DNA of 64,000 nucleotides from Buddleja alternifolia (taxonomy: Eukaryota; Streptophyta; Magnoliopsida; Lamiales; Scrophulariaceae): positions 21,224,949-21,288,948 of the forward strand of contig CM033391.1 in NCBI GenBank assembly GCA_019426215.1, given 5' to 3'. A model generated the notes under the pieces. That model saw only the letters and a list, made by a program, of their open reading frames with translations. It made no database searches and was not told the origin of the DNA. Of this stretch, positions 11,424 through 22,917 are shown one piece after another. Numbering within the stretch: position 1 is the stretch's first letter; each line of letters begins with the position of its first letter. The position numbers were made by a program, and so were the translations under genes.

Positions 11424-13018
11424 TTGACACGACAAAATCCTAGCAAGAGAACTAGGTCGCGTAAGTAGTAAAGTGGATTTCTAAGTCCGGGGTTATCGTA
11501 TCCGCAGGGACAACTATAATCTAAGTACCAAGACTACTATATTACTCAATTCTAAGTTAAATCGGTCGATAGAAAAGTTGATTAACTAATTAATAAATAC
11601 TAGAAAATAAACTAAGGCAACGTCACACCAAATAAAGGAAGGAAACAATAGAGAGAAGCGATCAAGGCACATGGTTCAACCGATTATCCATTTAGATTGT
11701 GATTTAGGTTCTATTGGATTATTAGATTGATTTAGCTAAGGCGAAATTCCCTAACGTACGTACTACCCAATCTCTTGGCATAGCAACCCTACCCTTGGTA
11801 ACGATTTCCTATATATCTCTATATGAAAACCCGATTAACGAGGATGCATTTAAGGTTTAGGAATTCCCCACGTGAATGGAAAGCCACCTAAAGAAACCGA
11901 GTCTATCTCTAGTCGGTTTAACTATAGGGTATTCAATATTTATATCTTCCCTAGGTTATTATCTCTCGATCTCTAACCTAGGCATTTTATCAAACACTTG
12001 GTGATCAAACAAATGTAGCATTGAGATCAAATATTGAATACATAGCTAAAACCAAAATTAATCCAATAAACACCAACAAATCAACAATCAAAATAACATA
12101 AACGGCCTATCCATGGCCTCAATCAAACAAGTTTAGCTCATATTCATGTCAAAAGTGCAAATATAAATCATACAAGTCATAGGAGATTTGAACAAATTCA
12201 AGAAACAAATATGTAAAAACTCCCTAATTCTTGTAGAGATGTGGATTCCTTGTTGAATTCTCCATGTTTTGAGCTTCAATCTTCTCTTCTAAGCTCCCTC
12301 TCTCTCCATTTTCATGTGGCAGCTGCTATCCAAGGTGAGTTAGGGTAAAAAATGGCTAAAAGGGGTATTTAGAGACCAAACCGCTGCCTCGAACGCCGCG
12401 GCGTTCGCTTGTTGAACGCCTCGGCGTTGGCTACTGCATGTGAACGCCGCGGCGTTCGCTTGTTGAACGCTGCGGCGTTCGTCCCCTGCTGCTCCAGCCA
12501 GTTTTGGTAAACTTCGCATAACTTTCTCTACCGATGTTGGAATTCACTGATTCAAGTTGCTGTAGAATCCTAAAACAAAGATCTACAACTCTCCAGAAGA
12601 CACTATGGCCGAAATCATACGTTAAAGATGACAAAATTGTCTCACAAGTCACTGAATGAGAAAACTCCATCGTAAGACGTCTCTTCCGATGACGTTTTCA
12701 CCTCCTTCCCTACATATCCGATCTTTGTCTTCAACATAAGAAATGTACCTTTGCCTCTTATCTTTCCATTGGTATAAGAAGTGTGTAATTTGGACATGGG
12801 TAGAGAAATCTATTCCATAAACTCTAGCACTGCGCAGACAGTTTGTATCTTTATGCATGATTTATCTTCAATTCTTGTTCTTTTCTCCAAATGATATGTT
12901 ATTCTAGAAAATATGAGAAAACAAGGGTCCAAGCATCATATGTCATCAAATTATCATGAAAACAATCAAAACCAAGTCAATAAACGGGGAAAAACTAGTG
13001 TAAAAATAACATATATCA
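11424..13018 (-). repeat. Element G 5' LTR
   Basis: Near-identical partner of 7025-8596. It has one extra GC-rich unit (around 12458-12481), so palindromes occur at 12391-12406 and 12442-12457 and an imperfect one at 12465-12480. The TATA box differs: coding-strand TCTAAATA at 12366-12373 in place of TATAAATA, so this copy, which would drive transcription, may have a weakened promoter. Confidence 0.92.
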
Positions 13019-13586
13019 CCCACTTCCGTGAGTGAACCACTTTTGTCCTTTTTCCTGAAAATTTGTTACACAAAAGTTGGTGCTGCAGTCCCTACAAAGT
13101 TGACAGTCCAATAGGGAAGCTTCTCCATACGTCCTGAAGAGCTTATCACATTTAATGCTCTCATCAACATTTAATGCTTTTGAATTACATACCAGTTGGA
13201 AATTAACGATCTGGGAATATTTGCATTAAACTCCTTCTAGACTTAAAAATAAATTTAGGTGACATTTGGTCATTGATAGACGCTCAATCTCTATTGAATA
13301 ATTTATGTCCTCAATCAATGCTTGGACGCTTGGAAACTTCATCTACATTCAGTCTTCTGACGCTTCAATCTTTAGACCTAACAACTGAGAAGCTCACTCT
13401 GAAATTATCAGACGCTTAGTCTAAGACTACTTAGCCTAACAAACTAAAGTGAAAATAAATGAAGCCTATTACAAATCTAACGCTAAAAGCTTATACTTAA
13501 TTTCTAATAAAATCAAACTTACATATTTTGGGGTCTAACAAAAATCCTAATTGTCATCATCAAAAATCTAACAAGAAATTTCCTCA

Positions 13587-13602
13587 TAATTTTTCCCTTT
13601 TT
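13587..13602 (-). other. Element S polypurine tract
   Basis: Coding-strand AAAAAGGGAAAAATTA directly precedes the 3' LTR and is preceded by GCCATCATC, an arrangement typical of SIRE-type elements. Confidence 0.75.
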
Positions 13603-13828
13603 GATGATGGCAATATTTACTCTTTTATTGTTCAAGAGTTAGACAACTAAAACATAATAGTTAGCTATGCATAGGCTAGATAAAGTTAGTTAAGGTTAGT
13701 TAAGTCTCAACGAGATGTTTTAGCTGAAATGCACTTCATTAATATATTAAGTAAAGTACAAGTATTTTTACAACTAAAATATAAAATAATGAAGAGACAA
13801 GAATATAGATAATGCAAAGCAATAACTC

Positions 13829-16800
13829 TTAATCGTCTAATTTAGCAGTATGTCTACTAATCATCTCGGCCATGATTGCTTCAGACAGGTTTTCTTCAAG
13901 AGTGATCATTGCAGCATGATCTTTGTCAATGACTTCATCCTTATAAGTCTGTCTCTTTTGATAAGCTACATAACGCCTATTCCACTCAGATGGGGTCGAT
14001 GCCAATGTGCCTCAGACATATCTTGAACGCTTGATTGAACTCTGATTTCTTCTTCTCTTTAGCTATGATCTTTGGATCAGTAGGCTCTGGAAGAGGTACT
14101 CGTTCAATGGGTACGTCACACTGTTCAAGCCTCGCTTGAGAAGGCACTGGCAGATAGGGATAATACGCTATTGGAGAGAACCTTAGAGTTCTGCTGGTGC
14201 TCCGAAAGTAGCTACCCAAGTTGGGTATCTTTGCTCAATATTCAGTGGAGAAGGAGGAGGGAGTACTTGCTGACGCTTTGGCGGTGGAGGAGGATCTTGA
14301 ACCCTTGAACTAGAAACTGTCCTCTTCTCCCCTTTCTTATCTTCCCCCTTATTGCCATCATCAGCCTTCAAAAAGTGTTGTATTAATAGACTGACTTGAG
14401 TAGCAATCTAAGCCATTGACGCCTCTAAATGGTTTATGCGCTTGTCGAAGTGCTCTTTCATTGCTAGTTGATTTGCCCTTGAAGCATCATTCATCTCTTG
14501 AAATTCTTTAAGGCAATCAGCAACTGCCGCTTAAGCTGCACCGCGCATATGAACAATTTGAGCGCTCATATTCTGAGACTCAATTTTGGCCAAATCGGTT
14601 TTGATTTAATGGAGGGCTTTAGCATTCTAAGTGGCATGATCACTCAATTCCTCCAATACCGATTTCAAGAGTGGCCCAAAAGTTTGACTCACATCTGAAG
14701 TAACCGCTGGAGTAGCCGGTCGCTTAAACTTTGATGTGTATTTTAGTGAGTCAATAGAAGGTTGATGTGCTGGATCAAGCGATGTGCCTCTTACTCCAAT
14801 CGGTAACTCAGCAACATCATCAGCAATAACCGGAACAGAAGCATCAGGAATAACCTCTAGAAGAGATGCTTGTCTGGTTCCTCAGCAGACGCTAGAATGC
14901 TTTCCATTTGTGAGGTAGACTCTTCAATATTTCTCACAGGAGCTTCAAGCGCCGACTCCTCTTGATGAAAGTCAGTGAATTACAAATATAACCTGGCTAA
15001 AGAGGCACTCGTGTAGAAGTCCGATGCATCCTCAACAAGTTTGTTCAAATGTTGAAGTGGTAGGCAAGATTCCAGAATGAAAGTGCGTAAAGGACTATCT
15101 TTGGCCCTAACATACATCGGACCCATGATGTCTAACACATGCCTTGGAAAAATCCTTGATTGCGGTTTTGGAATGAGGAAAAGCATGTCGGGGCAGAAAC
15201 GCAATGAAAAGGCGATGATCATATCCGTTGGAAGACGTGTGAAGCGTTGAGATTCTGCCACATACATCTGGTAGTAATCTTCCACATAAGGATAGATAGC
15301 TTTAGCAATGTCCTAATTTCGTTCCAACAATAAAAGGACATGGTCGTAGTGTTCGCTCACTTCCTGTCTGATTGATGAAAGTAAAGGATAACCATGAAAG
15401 GAGTCAATTCTAGAGCCGTTGGGTTTCCACAAGTTTTCTGTGAAGATCTTGTCAAAGTGAGAAATGGGAGACATGATCTTCATCATTAGCAGCAAATTCT
15501 CTTCATAGTGGCTCAGAGTTATGCTCAGATCAGAAATTGGCTTGGAACCGCTTATGAATGGCCGCAGAATTTAAGTGGAGTCTCTGCAAGCCTCTGCAAT
15601 GCTTGGCGCAGAAATCTCTCAACTGGTTGGCGGACGCTTAGTAACAGATCAAGTAGCCCTATTCTCTGTTGATGCTTCTCGAGGCAGTATTTAGCAAACT
15701 GACGCTTTTTGTCATCCATGCTTATACTAAACAGATGTGGAGCGTTGACCAATTCTTGAAAAGTAAACCTGTTCCCCATATACTCTTCAACCCAGTCCAT
15801 TTCATTCATGCAGTAGTCTGTACCTGCATTCACTATGGCCCGAATTATTTCTTGGTGAATGTCTATGATAGATCCAAATCTATGCTTATCTGATTGGTAG
15901 CTGGCATTTCATACGCTCTCAAAGTATTCATTAGCTTCCTCTTTAACCAAATCATTTAGAGACATTGGACATTCACCAACGTAAGGGCTCTTGTTTTCCC
16001 ATAAGCGAAGTGGATTAGCTGAATTCAGATTTGCAGTGCTCTTCACCACTTCTGGAAAATGTGAGTATCCTTCTCTGTTCAAGAGTTCCTCTTCAGGATT
16101 GAGAAACTCCACAGGTAGACGCTTGTAGACTCTAATCTTGAAATTTCTAGGAGCAAAGCCTGAAGGTCGGCTATGTCCCATATCCATGAAATATCCTAAG
16201 TCTTTATCAGTGCCTGGAGTCCACGCTGCTGGATTCTTCTCATGAATCAAAACTGATGCCGAAACTTGCTTCTTCGGTTCATCATTGGCAATGGCCATAT
16301 AGTATTCTAGCTCAATATATGTCAGATCTGTGCTGAATATCATCTCGCCGATAGAACAATCATGATTTATCATCATAGCCACTTTATTCTCTGCAACAAT
16401 GTATCGTTCTTCAATGTAGCTGATGGAAATTAAGTCTTCTTCAGCGGTTGGTGACATAAAATTGATTGAATGATCAATCGTCTTGAGAGGATCCAACTTG
16501 AAGAAGTGTCTAGGTCTTGTAACGTTCTCAGCAGCGCTTTGACCTTCTGAGCTTGCCTCAATTATGACCTCTGAAGATAGTGGTAGTTGGACCCCTTCCG
16601 TTGTAGGTTCCTCGGCATTGACAGCAATAGTTGCTGCTTCTTTAGTTATGGACATCACTTCTTCTAAATAGACATCCAGATGGACGTCAACAGGTGCTTG
16701 ATCAGCAACTGGAAAAATAGCCTGAGAACTTGTCTCAATCACAGCAGCCTCTTGAGCGATTGGCTCAACTTTCTCAGGCTCTTCAGGAGTAGGGGCAGGT

Positions 16801-19308
16801 TGATGCTTGCCTGTCCTGGGATGCTTGAAGATCTTCTTCACATTGTATCCTTCAATCTGTTTGAGCATCTGGATCAGAGAAATAGTTGGTTCTTCATCAA
16901 AGTTGATCTTCTTGATAACCTCTACCAACTTTCATCTTTTGACCAATGGAATCTTCTCCTCCACATCCTCATCAGTTTCTTCCTCATCCACGTCCTTTAG
17001 TGGGGAAGGAACAACTGTAGCTTTGGGCTTTCAAGGAGCCCTCTTCTGCTCAACAGGACCCTTCACGGCTTCTACGGGAGCAGGACGCTTAGTTTCCTCA
17101 TCGGACGCTTTGCGTACCACTTGGCACTCAGACAGTAGTCTCGCAACACCACCAACTCGGGGAGGATGGAGAAGATTCTTCAAAATCTTCTTCCCCAATA
17201 GCTTGGCCTTGGCCAAAGGGAGCCTAGAAGAGTGAACACACTCTGCTCTGTACAGCAGATCACTCAAAATAATGCCATAGGGTTTGTTCGTTGTTGATAA
17301 ACAATCCCTGAACGGACCAAACACATACTCACTCCAGTTGATCTTGATATCAAGGAGTATGGCCGTCATCATCTGAAACTGCATCGGGTTGACCTTGTCG
17401 AAGGTTCCCACCATGCATTCTATAATCTTGTTGCAGAAATCAGCAAGAAGTCTATATTTGGGCACAATATCTTTGTTTTCAAAGTGCGATTTGTATGGTA
17501 TATCATGGTATGCACTCATCGTTGACCACACTTCTTCGATTTTTTCAGTAGTAATAGACTCCAATGCCTCACCCTCATTAGGTAGTTTGAAGTTCTTGGC
17601 AATGGAAGAAGCAGAAAGGACGAATTCTTTCGAGACTCCTTCTTGGAGAGAGAAAAGAGACAAGAAATAGAGGTCTTGTCCTCAGAAAGCTTGGCAGTTC
17701 TCCAAAAAGATCCACCTCAGGAGTGATAAGAGTCATTTTTACGTGTTTTTAAGCCCTTACGTTTATGTTTTAGATTCATTTATGGCTTGATTTATGCCAC
17801 ATGCATATAATCTATGTGGTTATTGAGTAAAGGTGGAAAACCACTGCAATCGACGTAAAGTGCACACAAACATAGTATTTTAGTATATTTTGAAATTGAA
17901 TTTGAGGAAGTTTTCTTCTAGAAAGTTGTAGAGCTCCGTCTTGGCTTCATGTGGCAACTTGAATCATCCAAATCTGAGGTCTGTGGAAAACGTTATAAGG
18001 AAAACACGATTTTTGCGCTGAAAAACAAGAGAACGGTTAAGACTTCGCACTGTGGAGCCTAGGCGCCACCTTATCCGCGCCTAGGTACCAGTCAACTTCT
18101 TCCCCAAGTCACTTAGGCCACCTAGACCGTGCCTAGGCGCCATTTGGGTCACGTCTGGGCGCCAATACAGCGGTTTTGAATGTATAAAGGCCTAAAATGA
18201 AAGGAAAAGGGGGGGTTCGAATTCTAAGTGAATTTTGGGGATTTCTTGGGATTGGGACCTCACTTTTCATCACTTTAGAAGAGCAAAAGAGAAGGGAAAG
18301 AAGAGATTCAAGCCTCCAATTAAAGATTCGATCATCAATTCAACATAGGGAGTTTCTTAGCTTTATATTCATCTTTGTCTATGAACATGGATCTTATGCT
18401 TAGCTTTTCCCTTATGCATTTTATGAGCTAAATTGTTGAACTAGGGCCATGAGAAGGCCATGTTGTTAGTGTTGTTATAATAAGATCGTTTTCCATTTCA
18501 ATTCGTATATTGCTATATGTTGTGATTTTGTGGTTGAATGCCTTACATATGCTTGATCACCATGTGTTTGATATCATGCCTAGGTGAATTATTCGAGAGA
18601 AAATTGACTTAGGGTGCAAGAATTTCACAATATCACCGACCAAATAGGAATTGCACTAGACATAGGTAAATATTCCCGGGTGAAGTCGTTCGATTTTAAT
18701 CGAGAAAGCTTTAGCTCTTTAATGCATGCTTAGTGGTTAGATTTTCGGGTAGACATACTTAGGAAACCTCCATTTAAGTATAGGAGTCTATCACGAGACA
18801 TCGGTTATTCTTTACCTTAGGAGCTTTCACCATAGCAATGTATGTCTAATGAATTGGTAATGATCTTAGGATAGCAATACGCAACATGTGCCCGAACATG
18901 AGCCTTAGTCACCTCTCCACCTTGGAAGTTTAATCTCTCTTTACTTTCGCTTTAGCTTATTCTACTTTCCTTTTTAGTTAAATCTCTAATTTACTTCCTT
19001 TTGTTATCGAAAATCATAAACTAAAATTCAAGTCTCCGTGGTTCGACAACCAGGACTTATTGTCCATTTCTATTACTACACACGACTAGTGCACTTGCTA
19101 CCAAAGCACGTTAGCTTCTAGCGTGTCAAGGAGCAAACTGACAAGAATACTTTGTCAAGAACATCTGAAGCCCTGCCTTGGCTACAGAGTCCATCATGTC
19201 GATCATATTGATCTCATTCTGTTCGTAAAGAGATTTCCAGTCCACCACAAGGCCTTCAATAACCTTGATGGTGTCTTCAGCAATGCTCACGGATTTCTTG
19301 GGTGCCAT
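13829..19308 (-). pseudogene. Element S accessory (envelope-position) ORF, broken
   Basis: A long ORF lies downstream of pol and upstream of the 3' LTR, the place where SIRE-lineage elements carry an 'envelope-like' or accessory ORF. It starts at ATG 19308 (MAPKKSVSIAED) and can be followed, through frame changes, to a stop near 13829. Solo LTR F1 splits it at 17724-19128. Recognisable parts: an N-terminal globular domain (17663-17031; blocks such as WSTMSAYHDIPY and INWSEYVFGPF) like the 'putative plant transposon protein' domain family; a Pro/Glu-rich linker (about 16800-16550); a middle region (16928-15909); further pieces at 15833-15552, 15495-15313 and 15285-14980; a Pro-rich segment (14371-14183); and a charged C-terminal tail. 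Without F1 it spans about 4 kb. I see no clear signal peptide or membrane segment, so an envelope role is not supported here. Multiple frameshifts and stops make it non-functional. Confidence 0.7.
17724..19128 (+). repeat. Solo LTR F1
   Basis: About 1.4 kb from TGATAAGAG to GCGTGTCA with a perfect TSD aggag (17719-17723 and 19129-19133). No internal region or second LTR is present, so it is a solo LTR left by LTR-LTR recombination. It is homologous to F2 (27529-28971) and more distantly to the G LTR: the block around the 'gaaagttgtagagctc' segment and the TATA region line up. TATAAA is at 18183-18188; GCCTAGGC palindromes are at 18057-18064 and 18131-18138. Confidence 0.92.
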
Positions 19309-19636
19309 TTGAGTGTTTTGAAAGAGATCAATCGAGATTTTCTTTGAAAGAGATAGAGAGAAAGTAATTTTGCAGATAGCATGAGTAAAAGTGAATAATT
19401 TTCTTGTAACAATTTGTTTTAAATGACACAGTTGAAAATTGTGGTTTCTCGTCTCATTAAGATTTTGACACGTGTAAAGTTCATGAATCTCAGCCATCAT
19501 TATTATTAACTGCAGACTCGAGTTTTAGGCAAGAGAGGGAAATTACATTTGGTAACCCCTATTTATAAAGCTTTGACATCCGAGTAAAAATTTTAAAACG
19601 TTTGGAACTTTCAAAGTGTATTTCACGTGCTCATAA
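19309..19636 (-). other. Element S spacer upstream of the accessory ORF
   Basis: Non-coding stretch of S between the accessory ORF start and the E insertion. It continues on the far side of E at 32357. It would be the untranslated region between pol and the accessory ORF. No motif recognised. Its last five bases (cataa, 19632-19636) are the TSD of complex E. Confidence 0.6.
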
Positions 19637-21165
19637 TGTTGTGATTCGGTGTACCGGATAAAAAATTTAATCCGAATCACAACCGAGAAAGCGATTCGAA
19701 TCCATTCATGATATTAGCTTTTAGATCAATTAAGGAGAATTGTCAAGAGTAATCGAATTACCTTTTTTGTCTATTGATTCTTGAATTATCAGCAGCAGCC
19801 CTGGACTCCTGCCTCTAGATAATCACGCGGAAGAAAAATTCTCCAAGAAAAGCTCAATCTCCTCCTCGACAACTATTGCAGGCGGCTAGAGTGGATGGAG
19901 AGGGAGGGATTTTTCTTTCCTAATGCGCTAGGTTTATTTTGGCTCAATGTCAGATTCTAAAAAAATGACTTGTGTGTGGAGTTCTGACACTGACTGATTA
20001 CTTATACCAAATAAAAGACTCCCCTAGGGTTACACAGTGAGGGGCGGCCAAAATGGCCTTTTTTAGATGGGCTTCGGGCTTTGTTTTTACTTAGCCCATG
20101 TGTAATTAATTAAATCCAAGTCCCATCAAATTGGCAATTAATTAATTAGATTAATCAAATTAATATTAATCCAATTAATATAGTTCAACTTATAAATTAA
20201 TTTCCAATTAATTTAACTTATGAATTAATATGATTTAGTTAATTTATTTAATCAAATTAAATATCTTTACTTAAATCATGCCATCTATTTTGTTAGACAG
20301 TTCACATCAAATGTGATTTTATCAAAATACCATTAACTTAAGGAAATATTTCGTTTCTTCAAATAGCACGACACTCTAGGCTTGATTCAATTGGCAATAG
20401 GAGGATTCCAAAGGATAAGGTTATCACCCAGCCAACACCGTGGAACCAAATTGTAACCTAATTGAAAACGAGATGATCCTGTCATCACAAACCTAGACTA
20501 CGAATACCATATGTGTATAAACTCTTCACCGACGTGACCCAATCAAGTAAGAGTCATGGTTTAGTCAAACTCATAGAACTTGATAGTGTACTAAAAATCA
20601 TAATAATGTAAAAGTACCAAACTACCCTCAGTGACAATCACGGGATAGTTTATATGCTTTGGCAAAAGACTTATACTTTCAATTGCTTAAGATCGTACAG
20701 GTCACATACTCGTTTACTACCAAGACGGTGAATCCCATTTTGGCAAGTTATCTTATAACATCGAATGCACTATTGGATCGTACTTCGAGATCGACCCCAC
20801 CTATCAGGTGATAAGGGTCTAACTACTCTGATAACATATCAAATACTACAAGCATGTTATAAATGACTCCTCAGGTCTAAAGTTCACACATACTATCCCA
20901 ATCTTAATCTCAATCATTGACTGTCGAAGAGTAAATACTCATGTGATCGGATTAATGCGAGTTGAGTTCAAATATGTTAATTCGGATTAATGCGAGTTGA
21001 GTTCAAATATGTTAATTCCATTAATCATATTCATGACACCAGCTCCCACAATGTAATCAGTGTATGACTGGCACTTTCTTGTCAAAGAAGGTGTCATATG
21101 ACTTGATATTAATGCCCAACTAATATTCGTTAACTCACGAACTCCCAATTTTGGGACTCATAGAT
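19637..21165 (-). repeat. Complex E LTR a (3', truncated)
   Basis: It begins TGTTGTGATTCGG like LTRs b and c and aligns with them until about 21165, after which the last ~200 bases of a full LTR are missing. A short direct duplication of 'ttcggattaatgcgagttgagttcaaatatgttaa' (two copies, 20947-21013) is unique to this copy. Confidence 0.85.
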
Positions 21166-21222
21166 TTGGAAAAATGAATGCCATATCTCAAGGGCAAAAG
21201 TCCTCCCTTAAAGTTATGCATT

Positions 21223-22270
21223 TTATACCTCATATGGAGTGGTAGCAAAGCATGTCCCCACATTGAGTTGTGGGGTTGCTAGAGGAGTTAGTTGTAATAC
21301 TATGCCTTGTTCTTTTAAGAACTTGTCAAACTCGGCACTCACGTATTCGCCACCTCGATCAGATCTCAGTACCTTAATACTGTGCCTAGTTTGTTTTTTA
21401 GTCAAAGCTTTGAATGCCTTGAACCATTCGAGTGCTTCGGATTTATACTTCATCAGATAAACTAGACCATACCTAGAGTTGTCATCTGTGAAGGTTACAA
21501 AGTACTAAAAACCTCCAAGGGTCGCATCTTTGAGGGGCCCACAAACGTCAGTGTGGATTAATCCTAAAACTTCATTTGCCCTTTCGAAATGTCTAGTGAA
21601 CGGTGACCTATTCATCTTACTTTTGAGGCACGATTCACAAGTCAGATATGGATCAGACCCAAGTGGACCAATGATTCCATGTTTTTCCAATTCGTGAATC
21701 TTAAATTCACCGGCATGTCCTAGTCTAAGGTGTCATATGAGTTTTTGGTTCATTCCATTCATACTACATTTTCTAGTCATAGTATTAACCATACATTGAT
21801 TTCGGACATTCAAATAGTATAAACCATTAATTAAAGATGCAGAGCCAACACATTTATTTCCAAAATAAATATCGCAAGAATTATGTTTAAAACTAAACAA
21901 ATATCCTTTCCTGACTAATACAGGAATAGAAATAATATTCTTGAGCCCATTGGGCAAAACAAGGCAATTATCTAATGTAATTTGATGTACAGAAATTAAT
22001 GAAACAGAAGTACTTCCAATGTGAGTCGCAGCCACGCTGTGTACGTTTCCTACATTGATCATCACTTCGTTCTCATCCAGCTTTCTACTTGTTTCGAGAT
22101 CCTGGTTCAAAACACAAATATGAGCACTATCTCCGGAATCTAGAATCCAATAAGTAGAAAATATCACCATAGAACAATTTGTTTCAAAAACATAAAGTTC
22201 TCTACCTGATTTGCTTTTAGCTGATGGCTTAGGGCAATCATGCTTCCATTCATCCACTTCCCTGCAGTGG
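21223..22270 (-). pseudogene. Complex E internal 1: protease-integrase remnant
   Basis: Copia protease and integrase in broken frames. The zinc knuckle just upstream (about 22270-22230) reads CIHCREVDEW, losing the expected His. The protease signature is DSGDSAHIC, with Ala changed to Asp after the DSG. The pre-integrase region (21733-22257) is fairly intact, then the integrase N-terminal part (21690-21505) ends in a stop where Gln is expected. The core (21453-21223) keeps the first acidic block and RSDRGGEY, then is deleted: TPQLN is joined to a WGHAL-like and then a TPYE segment, which removes the catalytic Glu. It is related to A, B and D. Confidence 0.8.
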
Positions 22271-22299
22271 ATACAAGTCTTTTGAACTCTTGAGCGTTT

Positions 22300-22917
22300 G
22301 GTAATTTGGTCATAGTTTTCAGAAACAATTCTTACTCCAAGTAGCCCAGTTGGAGGTGCAACATCACCTTCCCATTCCTTCCTCAGTTGGCATTACATGT
22401 ATACAAGCCTATCTCTAAGATCCACTAAGGATCCTCGTAAGTCATCTATCTCAAAGTTAGAAACATAGGTAGAGAAGGATTTAGGGAGAGATTGAAGAAT
22501 GAGATCAACTTCCAGACTAAAATCCGTGTAGATCAACTTCATCACTTTCTCTCATACTGGTTTGGAAAAGTTCTTTCGATAAATAATATCGAGTTGACTT
22601 TCCATGTTCCCCGAACATCTCCTCCAAATGAAGCATCATTGACCTTGGACTTTCCATATCAAAATGTAAATGTCTCAGTTCGTTGCTCATGGAATGCAAC
22701 ATGAAGTCAGTGACCTTCTGTGCATCAGAGATCCATCTCTTGTAGATTTTCATAGCAGATTTTCCTTCGTTGAACCTAGGCAAAGATGGACCATCTTTCT
22801 CCAAAAATTACTCAAGTGATTTCTTCTTGAGTTGTGCCCTCAGCGCTTTGATCCAATCAACATAGTTTGGTCCAATGAGGACATTTTTCTCAAGCATTGG
22901 TTTCAAAGGATTTGTCA
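22300..22917 (-). pseudogene. Complex E internal 1: gag remnant
   Basis: The gag starts at ATG 22917 (MTNPLKPMLEKN) and is homologous to the D gag at 54129. A stop appears about 37 codons in (near 22808). The next segment (22804-22517) contains the UBN2-type capsid region, ending near 'MRESDEVD'. Further pieces are shifted. No full capsid can be made. Confidence 0.75.

Larger units (their letters stand above)
7025..13018 (-). mobile_element. Element G: non-autonomous LTR element with its own ORF
   Basis: A complete LTR element of about 6.0 kb with TSD cccac on both sides (7020-7024 and 13019-13023). LTRs are 7025-8596 and 11424-13018. The PBS matches the 3' end of tRNA-Asp, as in Athila/Tat-like gypsy elements, and fixes the minus orientation. 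The 2.8 kb interior has a single long ORF and no protease, integrase or RT. It must depend on enzymes of another element. It most resembles the large non-autonomous (LARD or TR-GAG-like) class; the exact family is not recognised. Confidence 0.9.
5992..13586 (-). repeat. Element S 3' LTR, split by element G
   Basis: Two pieces, 5992-7024 and 13019-13586, match the intact S LTR at 37299-38821. Together they are about 1.6 kb. The junction sequence 'gtgtctcccac...cccacttccg' corresponds to the uninterrupted 'gtgtctctcacttccg' near 38256, so the other LTR acts as an empty-site control. Ends are TGTTGGTCCC and TTTCCTCA on the plus strand. Confidence 0.9.

Noticed and set aside
13829..19308. A host gene with introns
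   Set aside because: Position between pol and the 3' LTR of S, same strand, and domain type all fit a retrotransposon accessory ORF. The largest gap is a solo LTR with TSD, not an intron.
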